A model generated the notes under the pieces. It had not been told where the DNA came from, ran no database searches, and was given only the letters and a program-made list of their open reading frames with translations. Of a stretch of DNA of 64,000 bases, positions 26,684 through 36,535 are shown in pieces. The position numbers and the translations under genes were made by a program. The stretch comes from Tractidigestivibacter sp050946515 (lineage in GTDB: Bacteria; Actinomycetota; Coriobacteriia; Coriobacteriales; Atopobiaceae), in assembly GCF_050946515.1 (NCBI RefSeq), contig NZ_JBMNUX010000002.1, positions 62,001 through 126,000 of the forward strand, written 5' to 3'. Position 1 is the stretch's first letter; each line of letters starts with the position of its first letter.

Positions 26684-27370
26684 TTATGCCTGACCGGTGA
26701 CCTTGGCCCAGTCCTTGGCGAAGCCCTCCAGGCCGCGGTCGGTCAGCGGATGGTGCACGCACTTCTTGAGCGCGGCGAAGGGCACGGTGGCGATGTCTGC
26801 GCCCATGAGGGCCGCCTTCACGACGTGGTTGGGCGTGCGGACGGAAGCCGTGATGATCTCGGGGCCGCCCTCCTGCTCCCAGTAGCCGTACTCGTAGTTC
26901 TTGACGGCGGTCACGACGTCGTTCAGGCGGTCGATGCCGTCCTCGGCGATGTCGTCGAAGCGGCCGACGAAGGGGCTGATGTAGCGGGCTCCGGCACGCG
27001 CGGCGAGAAGGGCCTGGGCTGCGGAGAAGACGAGCGTCATGTTGACGCGGATGCCCTCGGAGGCGAGCTGGTGCGTGGCAGGCAGGCTCTCCTCGCAAAT
27101 CGGCAGCTTCACGACGATGTTGGGCGCGAGCGCGGCGAGGCGACGACCCTCGGCGATCATGTCCTCGGTGGTCTCGGCGGTCGACTCTGCGGAGACGGGC
27201 ACGTCCTTGCCCACAATCTGGCAGATCTTGACCATGTGGGGCTCGAAGTCGGCGAGCTTGCCGCCCGTGCGGGAATAGAGGGTCGGGTTGGTGGTGACGC
27301 CGGAGAGGATGCCCCAGCTGGCTGCCTGCTTGATCTCGTCCAGGTCGGCGGTGTCGATGAAGAACTTCAT
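26684..27370 (-). CDS. transaldolase / fructose-6-phosphate aldolase family (TalC type)
   Basis: A 228-aa TIM-barrel class I enzyme. The Schiff-base lysine is K88 in NIVVKLPICEE. The motifs MTLVFSAAQALLA and ISPFVGRFDDI favour the small transaldolase (TalC) branch over strict fructose-6-phosphate aldolase. It would move or release a dihydroxyacetone unit. With the split transketolase next door it can form a full non-oxidative pentose phosphate shuttle in one operon. Confidence 0.88.
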   Translation of the reverse strand: MKFFIDTADLDEIKQAASWGILSGVTTNPTLYSRTGGKLADFEPHMVKICQIVGKDVPVSAESTAETTEDMIAEGRRLAALAPNIVVKLPICEESLPATHQLASEGIRVNMTLVFSAAQALLAARAGARYISPFVGRFDDIAEDGIDRLNDVVTAVKNYEYGYWEQEGGPEIITASVRTPNHVVKAALMGADIATVPFAALKKCVHHPLTDRGLEGFAKDWAKVTGQA

Positions 27371-27458
27371 GGTGTTTCCCCTTTCTTCGATATCGTGCAA
27401 ACGTTTCTTGCAAAGAGCTCGCGTTGATTCGAGCTAAAGCGAGGCAGGAGAAGCTCCT

Positions 27459-28736
27459 TTAGGCCTCGAGCACCTTCTCGATGCGCGTGGTGACGCCCTT
27501 GAGGTTGAGGCCCACGACGTACTGGCGCAGCGGACGCTTGATGTGCTCGACGACGAAGCGCTGGCCGTCGATGTCCTGTGCGGCGAGGTTCTTGTAGAGC
27601 TTTGCGATCTGCTCCTTGACCTCGGGGTCGTTGAAGGCGTAGTGGCCGGAGATGTCCAGAATCTTGAGGGAGAGCTCCTCGTTGGCCAGGATGTCGTCGA
27701 CCTGCAGGTTGACGTCGTCGCCGGTCATCCACTTGCGCCAGCGCTCGGTCTTGATGGCCTTGACGAGCAGGACGTTCTTGAGGTCGGACGGGTCGTCGCA
27801 CAGGCCGTTGTCCACGAGCAGCTGCTCTACCTGGCAGAGCTTCAGATAGGCCCGGGTCTCCTCGGTGCCGTACTGGGGCGCGACGTTGGAGGCGGTCACG
27901 TGAGCGGGAATGTGCTCGAGAAGGGTGACGTCGTCGAGGTAGTCGGCGTTATGCTCCTTCAGGCCGACGCCGTAGCGCTTTGCCATGTCGGCCAGTGCGC
28001 GGGCGTTCTGGTAGTTGTAGTGGCCTACCTGCTCGGTGAGGCGCGTGAGGGTTCCGGTCTGGCCGACGATGAAGGTGGGCATCGGGCAGCCGCGCTTCTC
28101 GAGCTCGGGCTTGAGCTTGGAGATGAACTCCTCGTACTTCTCGGTGGTGGTCAGGCCGCCGTTGGTCTCCTCGGTGCCGACCTCGTAGGCAACCTCGGGC
28201 AGGTTGTTGGCGCGACGGTACTTCTCGAGGTAGTCGATCAGGTCGACGGTGCGGCGAAGGACGGTCTCAAGCGGGATGACCTTGCCGATCTGGTAGGGAT
28301 CCTTGGTCGGGTCGACCATCAAGAGGTCGAAGCCGGCGTCGATGTCGGCGACGAAGGACTTGCGGGCGAGCTCCATGGCCTCGTCCTCGGGCAGGTGGGC
28401 GTTGCGCTCCTCGTCGCGCTGCCAGGGGCCGCCGTGGTCGCGGCAGAGGTAGTAGGGTCCCGTGTAGCCCACCTCGTCGGCGACCTTCTTGATGTCGGCG
28501 GCGAAGCGCTTCTGGTCCCAGCCGTTGACGTAGCCGGCGCCGAACTCGTCCTTGTCCACCTGGTTGCGGGAGGCGATGAACATCAGGGGGAAGTCCTCGT
28601 CGCGAGCGAGCTCGAAGGCCGCCTGCAGGAGGTTGGATGACATGGGCCCGATGCCGAGCATCGTCGCGTGGTCTCCGGTGTCCTGAAGCTTGAGCATGCC
28701 CTTGACCGCCTGGTTGATGGTGAGTTTCTTGGTCAT
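27459..28736 (-). CDS. GatZ/KbaZ family protein (D-tagatose-bisphosphate aldolase subunit or ketose-phosphate epimerase)
   Basis: A 425-aa protein of the family once called the non-catalytic tagatose-bisphosphate aldolase subunit. Family landmarks are the DHGGPW motif near residue 100 and DAGFDLLMVDPTKD. No GatY catalytic partner is present in the window. Some members of this family act as 4-epimerases on fructose/tagatose phosphates, and that role would fit an operon with PTS, transaldolase and transketolase; it is inference. AAAGGAG lies 10 nt upstream of the ATG. Confidence 0.8.
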   Translation of the reverse strand: MTKKLTINQAVKGMLKLQDTGDHATMLGIGPMSSNLLQAAFELARDEDFPLMFIASRNQVDKDEFGAGYVNGWDQKRFAADIKKVADEVGYTGPYYLCRDHGGPWQRDEERNAHLPEDEAMELARKSFVADIDAGFDLLMVDPTKDPYQIGKVIPLETVLRRTVDLIDYLEKYRRANNLPEVAYEVGTEETNGGLTTTEKYEEFISKLKPELEKRGCPMPTFIVGQTGTLTRLTEQVGHYNYQNARALADMAKRYGVGLKEHNADYLDDVTLLEHIPAHVTASNVAPQYGTEETRAYLKLCQVEQLLVDNGLCDDPSDLKNVLLVKAIKTERWRKWMTGDDVNLQVDDILANEELSLKILDISGHYAFNDPEVKEQIAKLYKNLAAQDIDGQRFVVEHIKRPLRQYVVGLNLKGVTTRIEKVLEA

Positions 28737-28820
28737 TTTGAGACACTCCTTTCCCTAGCGCGGCCGCCTGGGGCCGTGCCTGGAAGCTGGTTGCTTTGCT
28801 TTTTGCTTGGTGTTTGAAGA

Positions 28821-28837
28821 GGTCGGCTAACCCGACC
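28821..28837 (-). promoter_or_regulatory. intercistronic hairpin between EIIBC and GatZ-like genes
   Basis: GGTCGG (28821-28826) and CCGACC (28832-28837) form a 6-bp stem with a 5-nt loop in the 131-nt gap, followed on the minus strand by TCTTC. It may be a weak attenuator or an mRNA processing/stability element that sets less transporter or more enzyme. Confidence 0.4.
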
Positions 28838-28867
28838 GGCTATGTGGGCCGCACGCCCATCTGGCTG

Positions 28868-30292
28868 CTACTTCGCGAGCTCAGGCTCGGCGTCCTTCTC
28901 GGACAGCTTCGGCTTCATGGCAATGAGGATTGCCGCGGCCACGGCAGAGCCAATCACGATGTCGAGGCAGTAGAGAGGGATGTTGTTGGTGGCCATGCAC
29001 ACGATGAATCCGCCGTGGGGAACGTAGCACTCGATGCCCTGAGCCGCTGCCAGCGCGGCGCCCACTGCGGAGCCGATGCAGATGCCAGGGGCGACATGGC
29101 CGAAGTCCTTGACTGCGAAGGGGATGGCGCCCTCGGTGATGCCGATGCAGCCCATGAAGATTGCGGAGATGCCCATTTGCTGGTCGGCAGCGTCAAACTT
29201 GTTGCGGGCGATAAGGGCTGCGACGCCGCAAGCGATGGGCGGGATGGCGACTGCCACGCGGAACATGCCGTTGGGTCCATAGACGCCTGCGGTCATGAGT
29301 GCCATCGTGAAGGTCGAGGCCGTCTTGTTGACTGGGCCGCCCATATCGAACGCGGTCATGATTCCGATGACGATGCCGAGCACGACCGCGGAGCCACCCT
29401 GCAGGCTGCCAAGGACGTCAGTGAGCCATCCCATGACAAGGGACAGAGGATAGGCGAGCACGTAGATGTAGAACATGCCAAGGACGAATGCGGTCAGAAT
29501 CGGGATGATGAGGACGGGCATGATCGTCTGGATCGTGGAGTTGACCTTCCAGGTCTTCATCCAGCGAACGAAGTAGCCCACGAACACCGCCATGACCATG
29601 GCGCCCAGAAATCCCGTGGAGACGTTCACGTCGCCGACCGCGACAGGATTGTTCACAAGGTATCCCAGTACGAAGCCCGGGCCCAAGGCAGGCTTGCCCG
29701 CTATCGAGTAGGCGATGTAGGCCGCCAGCACGGGAATCATCATGTTGATGCCGGCCGTGCCGATCAGGTTCAGGTTCTTCATGAACGGGTTGGTGATCTC
29801 CATGCCGCTTTCCCCGGCAGTGCCGGATGCAAGCGAGAATGCGAGAAACACGCCACCGATAACGACTACAGGGATAAAGTACGAAACGCCGGTGTTGAAC
29901 GCGTTCAGCAGGGTCTTGCCGAAATCGTCGAAGATTCCCGCCTTCTTGCCTTGGGACGCCGCCTCATCTGCGGCCTTCGCAAGCTCAACCGCTTGGTCCA
30001 TGACCTTGCTGACGTCAGAGATCGTGTCTGCGGTCCCGACCTTCAGGTACCTGCCTTCGGACTGCTTCTGCTCAAAGCGGTCTCCGCCTTCGATTCCCAC
30101 ATCAATCGAGCAGATGACCACGTCAGCGGAGTCAACGTCCTCTTGGGTCAGCGCGTTCTCGATGCCGAGGCCACCCTGAGCCTCTACCTTGCATTCGAAA
30201 CCACGCTTCTTGCACTCCTCCTCGATTGCTTTCTTTGCCATGTAGGTGTGAGCGATTCCGACCGTGCAAGCGCATACCCCGACTACTTTCAT
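28868..30292 (-). CDS. PTS fructose-type transporter subunit EIIBC
   Basis: The 474-aa fusion starts with a fructose-type EIIB domain (residues 1-100). Its phospho-acceptor is C9 in CTVGIAHTYMA; C7 is an extra cysteine. A linker of about 20 residues leads to the EIIC membrane domain with about 9 hydrophobic segments from residue 125 to 460. It imports and phosphorylates a fructose-like ketose or polyol. It is the first gene of the operon and is divergent from a LacI regulator. A stand-alone EIIA lies at the operon end. Confidence 0.92.
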   Translation of the reverse strand: MKVVGVCACTVGIAHTYMAKKAIEEECKKRGFECKVEAQGGLGIENALTQEDVDSADVVICSIDVGIEGGDRFEQKQSEGRYLKVGTADTISDVSKVMDQAVELAKAADEAASQGKKAGIFDDFGKTLLNAFNTGVSYFIPVVVIGGVFLAFSLASGTAGESGMEITNPFMKNLNLIGTAGINMMIPVLAAYIAYSIAGKPALGPGFVLGYLVNNPVAVGDVNVSTGFLGAMVMAVFVGYFVRWMKTWKVNSTIQTIMPVLIIPILTAFVLGMFYIYVLAYPLSLVMGWLTDVLGSLQGGSAVVLGIVIGIMTAFDMGGPVNKTASTFTMALMTAGVYGPNGMFRVAVAIPPIACGVAALIARNKFDAADQQMGISAIFMGCIGITEGAIPFAVKDFGHVAPGICIGSAVGAALAAAQGIECYVPHGGFIVCMATNNIPLYCLDIVIGSAVAAAILIAMKPKLSEKDAEPELAK

Positions 30293-30636
30293 CCTCTCCT
30301 CCTCTTTTCTCTCAAAAAAGTCCCATCCAACTACCGTTCGCCGGTTTGCGTCGCGATCGCTTCACTGGCAGCCCCTCAAGCAACTTGCTTGGCTACATTA
30401 TTGGGTCTGGAGCCTGCATTCTCAATTCAATTTCGGCAAACGCGCAGGTAGATGCCTATGTTTGCCTATTTCGTCAAGCGTTTAACTAGGGTCGATTTCT
30501 CTTGAATTTCATAACTCTCAAAATGTCAAGAAATATTTTCTTAAATCGGCAAGTGGAGTTAACCACCATTCGGGAGCCAAACAATATGAAGGAATCGTGA
30601 ATTGGTACTATAGATAGGAATGCGGAAGGAGAGGTC
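30293..30636. promoter_or_regulatory. divergent PTS operon/LacI regulatory region
   Basis: A 344-nt non-coding stretch whose right half (about 30,440-30,640) is clearly AT-rich. TATAGA occurs 25 nt before the LacI start and could be its -10; GCGTTTAAC near 30,480 looks like a LacI half-site. CTTGA and TCAAG around 30,500-30,530 form a loose inverted repeat. I can name no exact operator. No gene is credible in this gap. Confidence 0.45.
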
Positions 30637-31644
30637 ATGCCTGAGAAGCGAGTGACCATCAACGACATCGCCAAGCTCGCCGGAACCTCCACGGCGACGG
30701 TATCTCACTACATCAATGGGAAGTACGACCGCATGAGCGACCAGACAAGGGCAAAAATCGCTCGGGTCATTGAGGAGACGGGGTACTCCCCCAACGCACG
30801 CGCCCAGGGCCTCTCAATGGGAAGCTCCAAGGTCATCGCCGTGCTCATCGAGAACAACACCAATCTGTGGGCGGGCCAGCTCGTTCGTGGCGTCGAGGAG
30901 GTCGCGCACGAGAAGGGCTACCAAACCGTCGTCTGCGACACGCATTTCGACCCGGCAGTCGAGAGCAGCTACGTCGAGAAGATGCTCTCCTTGGGGGTCG
31001 ATGGATTTGTTATCCAGCCGACCAAGCGCTATCGAGGCGTCAGAAAGCGCTTGGAGCACGCTGGCATTCCCGTCGTCTTCTACGACTTCAACCTCGCCGA
31101 CCTCTCCTGCACGTGGGTGAAGACCGACCTTTACGGGGGCGTCTATGACGCCATCGCGACATGCGTGGACAAAGGATACGAGGAGTTCTTCGTCATAGCC
31201 GCCGACCCGGAGAAGGCGCGGACAAGAGCGGATCGAATCCATGGCTTCGAGGATGCGCTCGCCGAGCGAGGGCTGACGTACCAGACTATCCCCATAGACG
31301 AGAAGGGGCCCTCTATTCCAGAGCTGCGCCACCGATTTGAGTACGGGCTCAAGACCAACCGCCGTTCCCTCATCTTCTGCATTCATCCCTGGGCGTTGGC
31401 GGCCACCTTCAAGGCGCTTTCCGGGATGCGCGAGCTGATGCCAGAGAGCGTTGGGCTTCTCGGAATGAGCAGCGAGGAATGGCCAGACCTCACCAACCCA
31501 AGCATCTCCACCATTGTCGAGCCTGTCGAGCAGGAGGGCAGAATCGCCTGCACGCTGCTTCTTGGCCTGCTTGAGAACCCCGACGCCACGCCAAGCCAGC
31601 GGATGCTCGGCTGCGAGACGCGCTGGCGCGAGTCGACGCTTTAG
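30637..31644 (+). CDS. LacI family transcriptional regulator
   Basis: The 335-aa protein begins with a classical LacI helix-turn-helix (VTINDIAKLAGTSTATVSHY) and the hinge helix (SPNARAQGLS). A periplasmic-binding-protein-like effector domain follows. It probably represses the divergent PTS/transketolase operon. The ATG at 30637 has GAAGGAGAGG upstream. Confidence 0.93.
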   Translation: MPEKRVTINDIAKLAGTSTATVSHYINGKYDRMSDQTRAKIARVIEETGYSPNARAQGLSMGSSKVIAVLIENNTNLWAGQLVRGVEEVAHEKGYQTVVCDTHFDPAVESSYVEKMLSLGVDGFVIQPTKRYRGVRKRLEHAGIPVVFYDFNLADLSCTWVKTDLYGGVYDAIATCVDKGYEEFFVIAADPEKARTRADRIHGFEDALAERGLTYQTIPIDEKGPSIPELRHRFEYGLKTNRRSLIFCIHPWALAATFKALSGMRELMPESVGLLGMSSEEWPDLTNPSISTIVEPVEQEGRIACTLLLGLLENPDATPSQRMLGCETRWRESTL

Positions 31645-31679
31645 TCGACGCGAGGACGCGAGAGCGGCAGCGCGGCCCG

Positions 31680-32752
31680 CTAGACTGACGCGAGCCTCTC
31701 CGCCTCGTCTGCCACGGCGAGGTAGTCCTCAAGCGTGTCGCAGTGCACGGCCTTCCCTCTTAGCGACGCTGCCTCGGGCATGCCGCGCAGATACCATCCC
31801 GCAAGGCTCCGAGCCCGGCGCAAGTTGGCGCCCGTGGAGGCAAGGAGCCGCACATGGCAGCGAAACGCGGCCACGCGCTCGCGCGCGCCGTGCTGCGGGG
31901 GGTTCTCGCCCGAAAGGACCCGCCTTGCATCCGAGAAGATCCATGGGTTGCCGTAGCTTCCGCGGGCAATCATTGCCGCCGCGGCTCCGGTCTGAGAGAC
32001 CATGCGAGCCGCCGCCCGGGCGTCCGTCACATCGCCAGAGCCAATAACGGGGACGTTCACCGCATCCGCGACGCGCGTGATCGCTCCCCAGTCGGCCCTT
32101 CCGTGGTAGAGCTGGTCGGCAAAGCGGCCGTGAATCGCAATCGCAGACGCGCCCGCGGCCTCCATCGCACGGGCGAACTCGGGAGCAACCTCCTCGCCCA
32201 TGCGCCGGCCTCGTCGGATCTTCACCGTCACCGGAACGCGCCCGTCCGTCTCTTCGATGCAGGCGCGCACGAGCTCGGAGGCAAGCGCGGGATTGTCGAG
32301 AAGGGCCGAGCCCTCCCCCTTCTTTGTCACCTTGGGCACGGGGCAGGCCATGTTGATGTCGATGAGCGCGAGCTTGCCGCCCAGGCGCTGCGCAACGCCT
32401 GCCGCCGCCTCTCGGAAGAGCTCGGGCTTGGTGCCAAAGAGCTGCACGGCAAGGTCCGGCTCCGCTTCTGCCGGGTCCACGAGCTCCCAGGACTTCTCGC
32501 CGCCATAGTGAAGACCGGCGCACGAGACCATCTCGGTGTAGGCGAGCGCCGCCCCTCCCGCGCGCGCCATCAGACGGTATGCCGCGTCAGAGACGCCCGC
32601 CATCGGCGCCATGAGGAAGGGGTTCTTCTGAAGGCGCTCAAGAAGGCTCCCTCCGGCCGCGAAGGGCTCGATTTGCGGCGAGACGTGAGCAGGGCCGCCC
32701 CACGCAGCAAGCACGTCTGAGGGGCTTTGGCCTGCGGCGCATTCGGCATTCG

Positions 32753-32756
<4 letters not shown>
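31680..32756 (-). CDS. dusB: tRNA-dihydrouridine synthase (DusB family)
   Basis: An FMN enzyme that reduces uridines of tRNA. The catalytic cysteine is C138 in INMACPVPKV, and the FMN-barrel motif PMAGVSDAAYR sits near residue 51. The product is 358 aa from the ATG at 32756, which overlaps the lepA stop by 4 nt. Start choice is supported by this coupling; the open frame upstream is the shadow of lepA. It is convergent with the LacI gene. Confidence 0.92.
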
Positions 32757-34573
<1,817 letters not shown>

Positions 34574-34765
34574 GATAGCGCATAGACTTTGCCTTTCGCC
34601 CTGTTGGGCAGCTTTGACCTGAGGAATCCAAGGTCTTGCCGAGAGGTCATGGCGCGACGGCGCTTGCAAGCAAGGCGGAGGCTGGACAAGCTGTGAAAAC
34701 TCCTAGAAAATTGGCTGGCCCGAGCCATATCAGCGGGAAACGAGCATCATTGCGAGTTCAGCTCT

Positions 34766-34773
34766 GCTATAAT
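34766..34773 (+). promoter_or_regulatory. rpsT promoter (extended -10)
   Basis: TGCTATAAT ending at 34773 is a perfect extended -10 element, 90 nt before the rpsT start. There is no good -35 at standard spacing, as expected when the TG extension is present. Confidence 0.65.
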
Positions 34774-34862
34774 GCCGAAGTTGACCTCGCCGTGTCGGGT
34801 GCGGAACCCCACTTCCTCACCTCAACAGGGGCCTCACAGATAGGGATTGAAAGGAACCGCAC

Positions 34863-35126
34863 GTGGCAAACATTAAGTCGCAGAAGAAGCGCATCATCAC
34901 TAACGAGAAGGCACGCATTCGCAACCGTGCCGTCCGTTCTGAGCTGAAGACCGCCGTCAAGGGCGTTCGCGCCGCCGTCGAGGCTGGCGACAAGGACGCC
35001 GCTCAGGCTGCGGCCAACAAGGCTGGTCGCCTGCTGGACAAGGCGGCTTCCAAGGGAATCATCCACAAGAACCAGGCTTCCAACCGCAAGTCTGGCGTTC
35101 AGAAGCTCGTCAACTCCATGAAGTAG
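34863..35126 (+). CDS. rpsT: 30S ribosomal protein S20
   Basis: S20 binds the 5' domain and helix 44 of 16S rRNA. The product is 87 aa, starting MANIKSQKKRIITNEKAR and ending with HKNQASNRKSGVQKL, fully typical. The start codon is GTG with AAAGGA upstream. It is monocistronic, with its own promoter and terminator. Confidence 0.97.
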   Translation: MANIKSQKKRIITNEKARIRNRAVRSELKTAVKGVRAAVEAGDKDAAQAAANKAGRLLDKAASKGIIHKNQASNRKSGVQKLVNSMK

Positions 35127-35148
35127 CTTCTCTCTCAGCAAGAAATGC

Positions 35149-35186
35149 AAGAATGGGCCCGGGGTGCTGCCTGGGCCCATTCTTTT
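35149..35186 (+). terminator. rpsT terminator
   Basis: GAATGGGCCC (35151-35160) pairs with GGGCCCATTC (35173-35182), followed by TTTT. It is a strong intrinsic terminator 23 nt past the rpsT stop. Confidence 0.9.
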
Positions 35187-35246
35187 GCCGAATTTCCGCA
35201 CCTCTTCACGCCTCGTCCCGCGAAACGCCTACTGGCACCCAGGCCG

Positions 35247-35293
35247 CCAGGTGCCACGGACTCTGATGCTGCAGAAGTCGCGCAACCTGGCAG
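35247..35293. repeat. solo decayed copy of the A-arm hairpin (locus II)
   Basis: GCCAGGTGCCACGGACT with trailing CTGATGC, then GCAGAAGTCGCGCAACCTGGC in inverted orientation. The foot (GCCAGGT/ACCTGGC) and the head (GACT/AGTC) still pair, while the middle of the left arm has decayed. A B-like motif (GTGCGTGGGAC) follows near 35,301. It lies between the convergent rpsT and holA genes. The rest of 35,294-35,404 shows nothing recognisable. Confidence 0.75.
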
Positions 35294-35404
35294 TTGAGCA
35301 GTGCGTGGGACGCCGGCGCCGTTGCGTGGGGCTCGCACCTCGTTGTGCGACAGGACAGAGACGACGTTGCGTGCGAGAGCTGAAACGCCGTCAAACGCCG
35401 TCCC

Positions 35405-36394
35405 CTAGGCGCGTCCGCAAATCTTGGTGATTAGAGAAATCATCGCGAGGTCCGGGTCGTCGCTTGAGCTCTTAAGGGTTCGCTCGCATGCAGCGCATTC
35501 TGCCAGGCAGCCCTCGAGCTCTCCGGGACCGAACGCCCTTGCCCACAAGGTGTAGCCCTTAACCTGCCAGTCCTTCTTTCCAAGCGTCTGGGCGAGGGAG
35601 CGCGACTCTCCCCTGCCGTCAAGCGAACGGGCGCAAATCAGCTCGCGCACTCGACCTGTGACAAGAACCAGAAGGCCAGTACGCTCGTAGTCGGGACGTT
35701 GCCATTGCTTTCTGATCGTCCCATACAGCTGAAGCGAGCGGGTGAGGTCGCGCGCGGAAAGCATTTTCAGAAACTCCCAGGGCTTCACCTCAACCGTTCG
35801 CGCAACATGCTCCTCGATTTCCGCTGCCGTTACGGTGCCCGGCATGCCGCCTTTTAGCTGGGAGAGCATCTTTAGCTGGTTGTCAATCATGGTGGTTGAG
35901 TCGCCCACGCGGTCAACAAGCGCGGTTGCGGCATCCCAGCCAATGGAAAGGTGATATGCGGCGGCGAGCTTTGAGACCTCTTTGGGAAGGTCTCTTCGCG
36001 TCGCCGGCGTGCAATCGATGACCGAGCGGGGCCCGACTTTTGCGAGTGCCTTGTAGAGACGAGTGTTCTTCTTGAGTGACTCGGAGCAGACGAGCAGCGT
36101 GCAGCTGGGGTTGGGGTTTGAAAGATACGAGATGATTGCTTCCGAAGCAGGTTTGGGCAGCTTCTCGGCGCTGTAGACGATCACGATCCTCGGTCCGTTG
36201 CCAACGGGCATCGTGTTTAGCGACGCAACAAGGTCCGCCGCATCGGTATCTCCAGAGGCGGTAATCTCTTCAAGGTTGAATACGTCGAGCCCCTCCTCGA
36301 GATAGCGCTTAAGGTGCGTAACCGTCTTCGTGCGCTTGAGCTCGTCCGCGCCTACCACCAGATATGCCGGAAGGAGCTTGCCCTTCTTGGCCAT
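35405..36394 (-). CDS. holA: DNA polymerase III subunit delta
   Basis: HolA opens the beta sliding clamp within the clamp loader. The 329-aa product shows the family layout: KLLPAYLVVGADELKRTKTV at the start, a degenerate P-loop domain without Walker A, and a helical C-terminal collar domain. The ATG at 36394 has GGGGG 5 nt upstream. It follows comEC at a distance of 141 nt, the frequent comEC-holA order. Confidence 0.9.
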   Translation of the reverse strand: MAKKGKLLPAYLVVGADELKRTKTVTHLKRYLEEGLDVFNLEEITASGDTDAADLVASLNTMPVGNGPRIVIVYSAEKLPKPASEAIISYLSNPNPSCTLLVCSESLKKNTRLYKALAKVGPRSVIDCTPATRRDLPKEVSKLAAAYHLSIGWDAATALVDRVGDSTTMIDNQLKMLSQLKGGMPGTVTAAEIEEHVARTVEVKPWEFLKMLSARDLTRSLQLYGTIRKQWQRPDYERTGLLVLVTGRVRELICARSLDGRGESRSLAQTLGKKDWQVKGYTLWARAFGPGELEGCLAECAACERTLKSSSDDPDLAMISLITKICGRA

Positions 36395-36535
36395 AGAAAC
36401 CCCCTTTGCTGCCGAACGAGTCCTACTTTGCCACAAATCGTTCTGTCGGGTCACGCTTGGGCTCAAAGCGGCGAAGCGGTGCGAGTCGCATCGGCGACGC
36501 AATGCGACAAGGAGGCAAGATGGCAGGGCCGCCGG

